Assembly: GCA_015655015.1 (NCBI GenBank) | Contig: JAATFV010000116.1 | Location: forward strand, 186,001-250,000 | Direction: 5' to 3' | Source of the DNA: Chitinophagales bacterium | Lineage (GTDB): Bacteria > Bacteroidota > Bacteroidia > Chitinophagales > Chitinophagaceae | Length of the DNA: 64,000 nt | Shown here: piece by piece, positions 62,687 through 64,000 of the stretch | Layout: the number at the start of each line of letters is the position of its first letter | Position numbering within the stretch: the stretch's first letter is position 1 | The notes under the pieces: model-generated | Database searches by the model: none | Told to the model about the DNA's origin: nothing | Seen by the model: the letters and a program-made list of their open reading frames with translations, nothing else | Translations under genes and position numbers: made by a program

Positions 62687-63850
62687 ATGACTTTACTACA
62701 ACTCCCCCAAACATTTCTTCTCGAAAAAGAGGCCATGCACACGGCCAGTGAAATTGCTAATCAGCCGGTATTGTGGAAGCAGACAGCGGAGAAACTGTTC
62801 CTGGTCTCGGCCGCCCTTGAGGATTTCCTGCAAAAAGCATACGGTGAAATAAATAATATCGTTCTGACCGGCGCCGGCACCAGCGCATTCATCGGGCTCT
62901 CCTTGCAGGGAAGCTTTTTCACCGCCACCGGCAAGCTTACCCGGGCAGTAGCCACCACCGATATCGTATCACACCCATCCCATTATTTCAGTGAGCACGA
63001 TATACCGCTGATGATCTCCTTCGCCCGCAGCGGCAACAGTCCGGAAAGCATCGCCGCCGTCGGGCTGGCTGACCAGTTCTCCAAAAAGTGCTACCATCTC
63101 ATCGTGACCTGCAGCGAAGAAGGCGCCCTGGCGAAAGTCCGTTCCAACAACCCTACCCGCGTCTTCGTATTACCCGAAACCGCCAACGACAAAAGCCTGG
63201 CTATGACAGGCAGCTACTCCTCCATGCTGCTTACAGGGCTCTTGCTCGCCCACCTTCCGCAAAAGGATTTTTGCCGCAAACAGCTCCGGCTCGTCTGCGC
63301 ATCGGCCGGGAAAATACTGAATGAAGAAATTGAAAAGATACAGCAGCTGGCCGAAACCAACTTTGAACGGGCCGTATTCCTCGGCTCCGGCCCCCTGTCA
63401 GGGACAGCTACCGAAGCCGCCCTTAAGCTGCAGGAGCTCACCGACGGCCGCATCATCTGCAAATCGGACAGTTTCCTGGGCTTCCGCCACGGCCCCAAAG
63501 CAGTGATCGACGGCACCACACTCGTCGTTTATTTTTTCAACAGCAACCCTTATGTCCGGAAATATGAAAATGACTTGCTCCATGCCATGAAAAACGGCCA
63601 GTCCGCCAGGTATCAGTTCGGCATAAGCGAACGCGAAACTAAAAGCAAGCAGCTTGACGCACAGGTGTTCTATAATCCGGACACCGATGACATTGCAGAA
63701 GACTTCCTTCCCCTCTGCAGCATAGTGCCAGCGCAGCTGCTCGCATTCTTTAAAAGCCTTCAGCTGGGACTGATGCCCGATGCGCCATCGGCAAGCGGGT
63801 CCATCTCCAGGGTGGTGGAAGGAGTAAATATATATCCTGTAACGAACTAA
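62687..63850 (+). CDS. agaS: AgaS-like SIS-domain sugar isomerase/deaminase
   Basis: A 387-residue protein with two SIS domains. Phosphosugar-binding segments are IVLTGAGTSAFIGLSLQG and MISFARSGNSPES in the first, and VFLGSGPLSGTATEAALKLQELT in the second. Length and the C-terminal ending (SASGSISRVVEGVNIYP) match AgaS-type galactosamine-6-phosphate deaminase/isomerases. A possible -7 box with one mismatch (TATCTTCG, 62662-62669) lies upstream. It precedes a PfkB kinase by 11 bp, so the two are likely an operon under DeoR control. Confidence 0.85.
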   Translation: MTLLQLPQTFLLEKEAMHTASEIANQPVLWKQTAEKLFLVSAALEDFLQKAYGEINNIVLTGAGTSAFIGLSLQGSFFTATGKLTRAVATTDIVSHPSHYFSEHDIPLMISFARSGNSPESIAAVGLADQFSKKCYHLIVTCSEEGALAKVRSNNPTRVFVLPETANDKSLAMTGSYSSMLLTGLLLAHLPQKDFCRKQLRLVCASAGKILNEEIEKIQQLAETNFERAVFLGSGPLSGTATEAALKLQELTDGRIICKSDSFLGFRHGPKAVIDGTTLVVYFFNSNPYVRKYENDLLHAMKNGQSARYQFGISERETKSKQLDAQVFYNPDTDDIAEDFLPLCSIVPAQLLAFFKSLQLGLMPDAPSASGSISRVVEGVNIYPVTN

Positions 63851-63861
63851 CATATCTATAC

Positions 63862-64000
63862 GTGGTCAAAAAAAAATTTGACGTCCTCGTAGTAGGAGAG
63901 CTGAATGTGGACCTCCTCCTGAACCAGCTCAATAAATTTCCCGAGCTGGGCAAAGAGATCATTGCCAAACAAATGCTGCTCACGCTGGGCAGCAGCTCCG
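63862..64000 (+). CDS. PfkB-family carbohydrate kinase, 5' part
   Basis: The first 46 residues of a ribokinase-like sugar kinase, cut by the window edge. Translation from GTG 63862 gives a typical start: FDVLVVGELNVDLLL, then FPELGKEIIAKQ and TLGSSS, the substrate-binding loop. GTG is chosen because no ATG precedes it in frame. It begins 11 bp after the AgaS-like gene and fits a tagatose- or fructose-6-phosphate kinase role in amino-sugar catabolism; the substrate cannot be told from this fragment. Confidence 0.82.
   Translation, partial: MVKKKFDVLVVGELNVDLLLNQLNKFPELGKEIIAKQMLLTLGSSS

Noticed and set aside
1..64000. tRNA, rRNA, riboswitch or insertion sequence
   Set aside because: I found no cloverleaf-type or transposase pattern while reading, but this was by eye and small RNAs could be missed.

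Overview
The window reads as chromosome of a member of the Bacteroidota, most likely Chitinophagaceae (inference). The evidence is a SusC/SusD pair driven by an ECF sigma factor and a FecR anti-sigma factor, TAnnTTTG-type -7 boxes, few Shine-Dalgarno sequences, and contractile-injection genes of the Bacteroidota type. I saw no tRNA, rRNA, CRISPR array, insertion sequence or integrase. No stretch over 300 bp lacks a gene; the largest gaps (60592-60866, 28280-28529, 38809-39038) are described under their repeats, promoters or neighbouring genes.

Region 1 (1-26418, all + strand, tightly packed) is an extracellular contractile injection system (eCIS; the PVC/Afp/MAC/AlgoCIS class). In order it holds: the 3' part of the sheath, two tube proteins, a DUF5908-like small protein, a LysM tube/baseplate protein, a VgrG-like spike, a PAAR tip, a gp25-like protein, a Pvc11-like baseplate protein, an S74 tail fibre, a small helical protein, a Pvc12-like protein, a tape-measure protein, a VWA membrane protein and a Pvc15-like AAA+ ATPase. 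Two DUF4157 (eCIS core) proteins follow and are the best cargo candidates. One has a second zincin motif; the other has a Cys-His-Asn arrangement like a transglutaminase or papain-type enzyme. The same transcript probably continues into a sugar/methyl-transfer cassette: a three-domain GT-GT-methyltransferase, a methyltransferase and a GT2-like protein. On the opposite strand, 26494-28279 adds an SH3 plus cysteine-peptidase protein without a signal peptide and a membrane protein.

Region 2 (28530-40232) is mixed housekeeping and envelope: an S41 protease, a small beta-barrel, an LVIVD lipoprotein, a HAD phosphatase, a complete RND efflux operon (permease, adaptor, TolC), a small membrane protein and a YcaQ-like winged-helix protein.

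Region 3 (40343-42228) is a compact three-gene module: a GHKL ATPase with a STAS-like N-terminus, a DUF4325 STAS-like protein and a PIN-domain nuclease. This looks like partner switching coupled to an RNase, and it is my preferred candidate for an undescribed system outside the eCIS.

Region 4 (42284-60591, all - strand) is an 18-kb nutrient-utilisation locus. In transcription order: a NodB-like protein, an ECF sigma factor, FecR, SusC, SusD, three tandem paralogous TIM-barrel-like proteins (two Tat-exported, one cytoplasmic), an exported YhcH-like protein, a HisD-family dehydrogenase, a GntP-type permease and a Tat-exported enolase-superfamily protein. The predicted compartments suggest outer-membrane capture, periplasmic processing, uptake of an acid, and cytoplasmic oxidation; the substrate is unknown.

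Region 5 (60867-64000) has an EamA transporter, a DeoR regulator, an AgaS-type SIS enzyme and the start of a PfkB kinase, an amino-sugar catabolic set running out of the window.

A recurring theme is short tandem duplication (units of 15-23 bp) at gene ends and in spacers: 4755-4800, 14379-14497, 16852-16887, 24405-24599, 32226-32257, 43673-43729 and 60820-60862.
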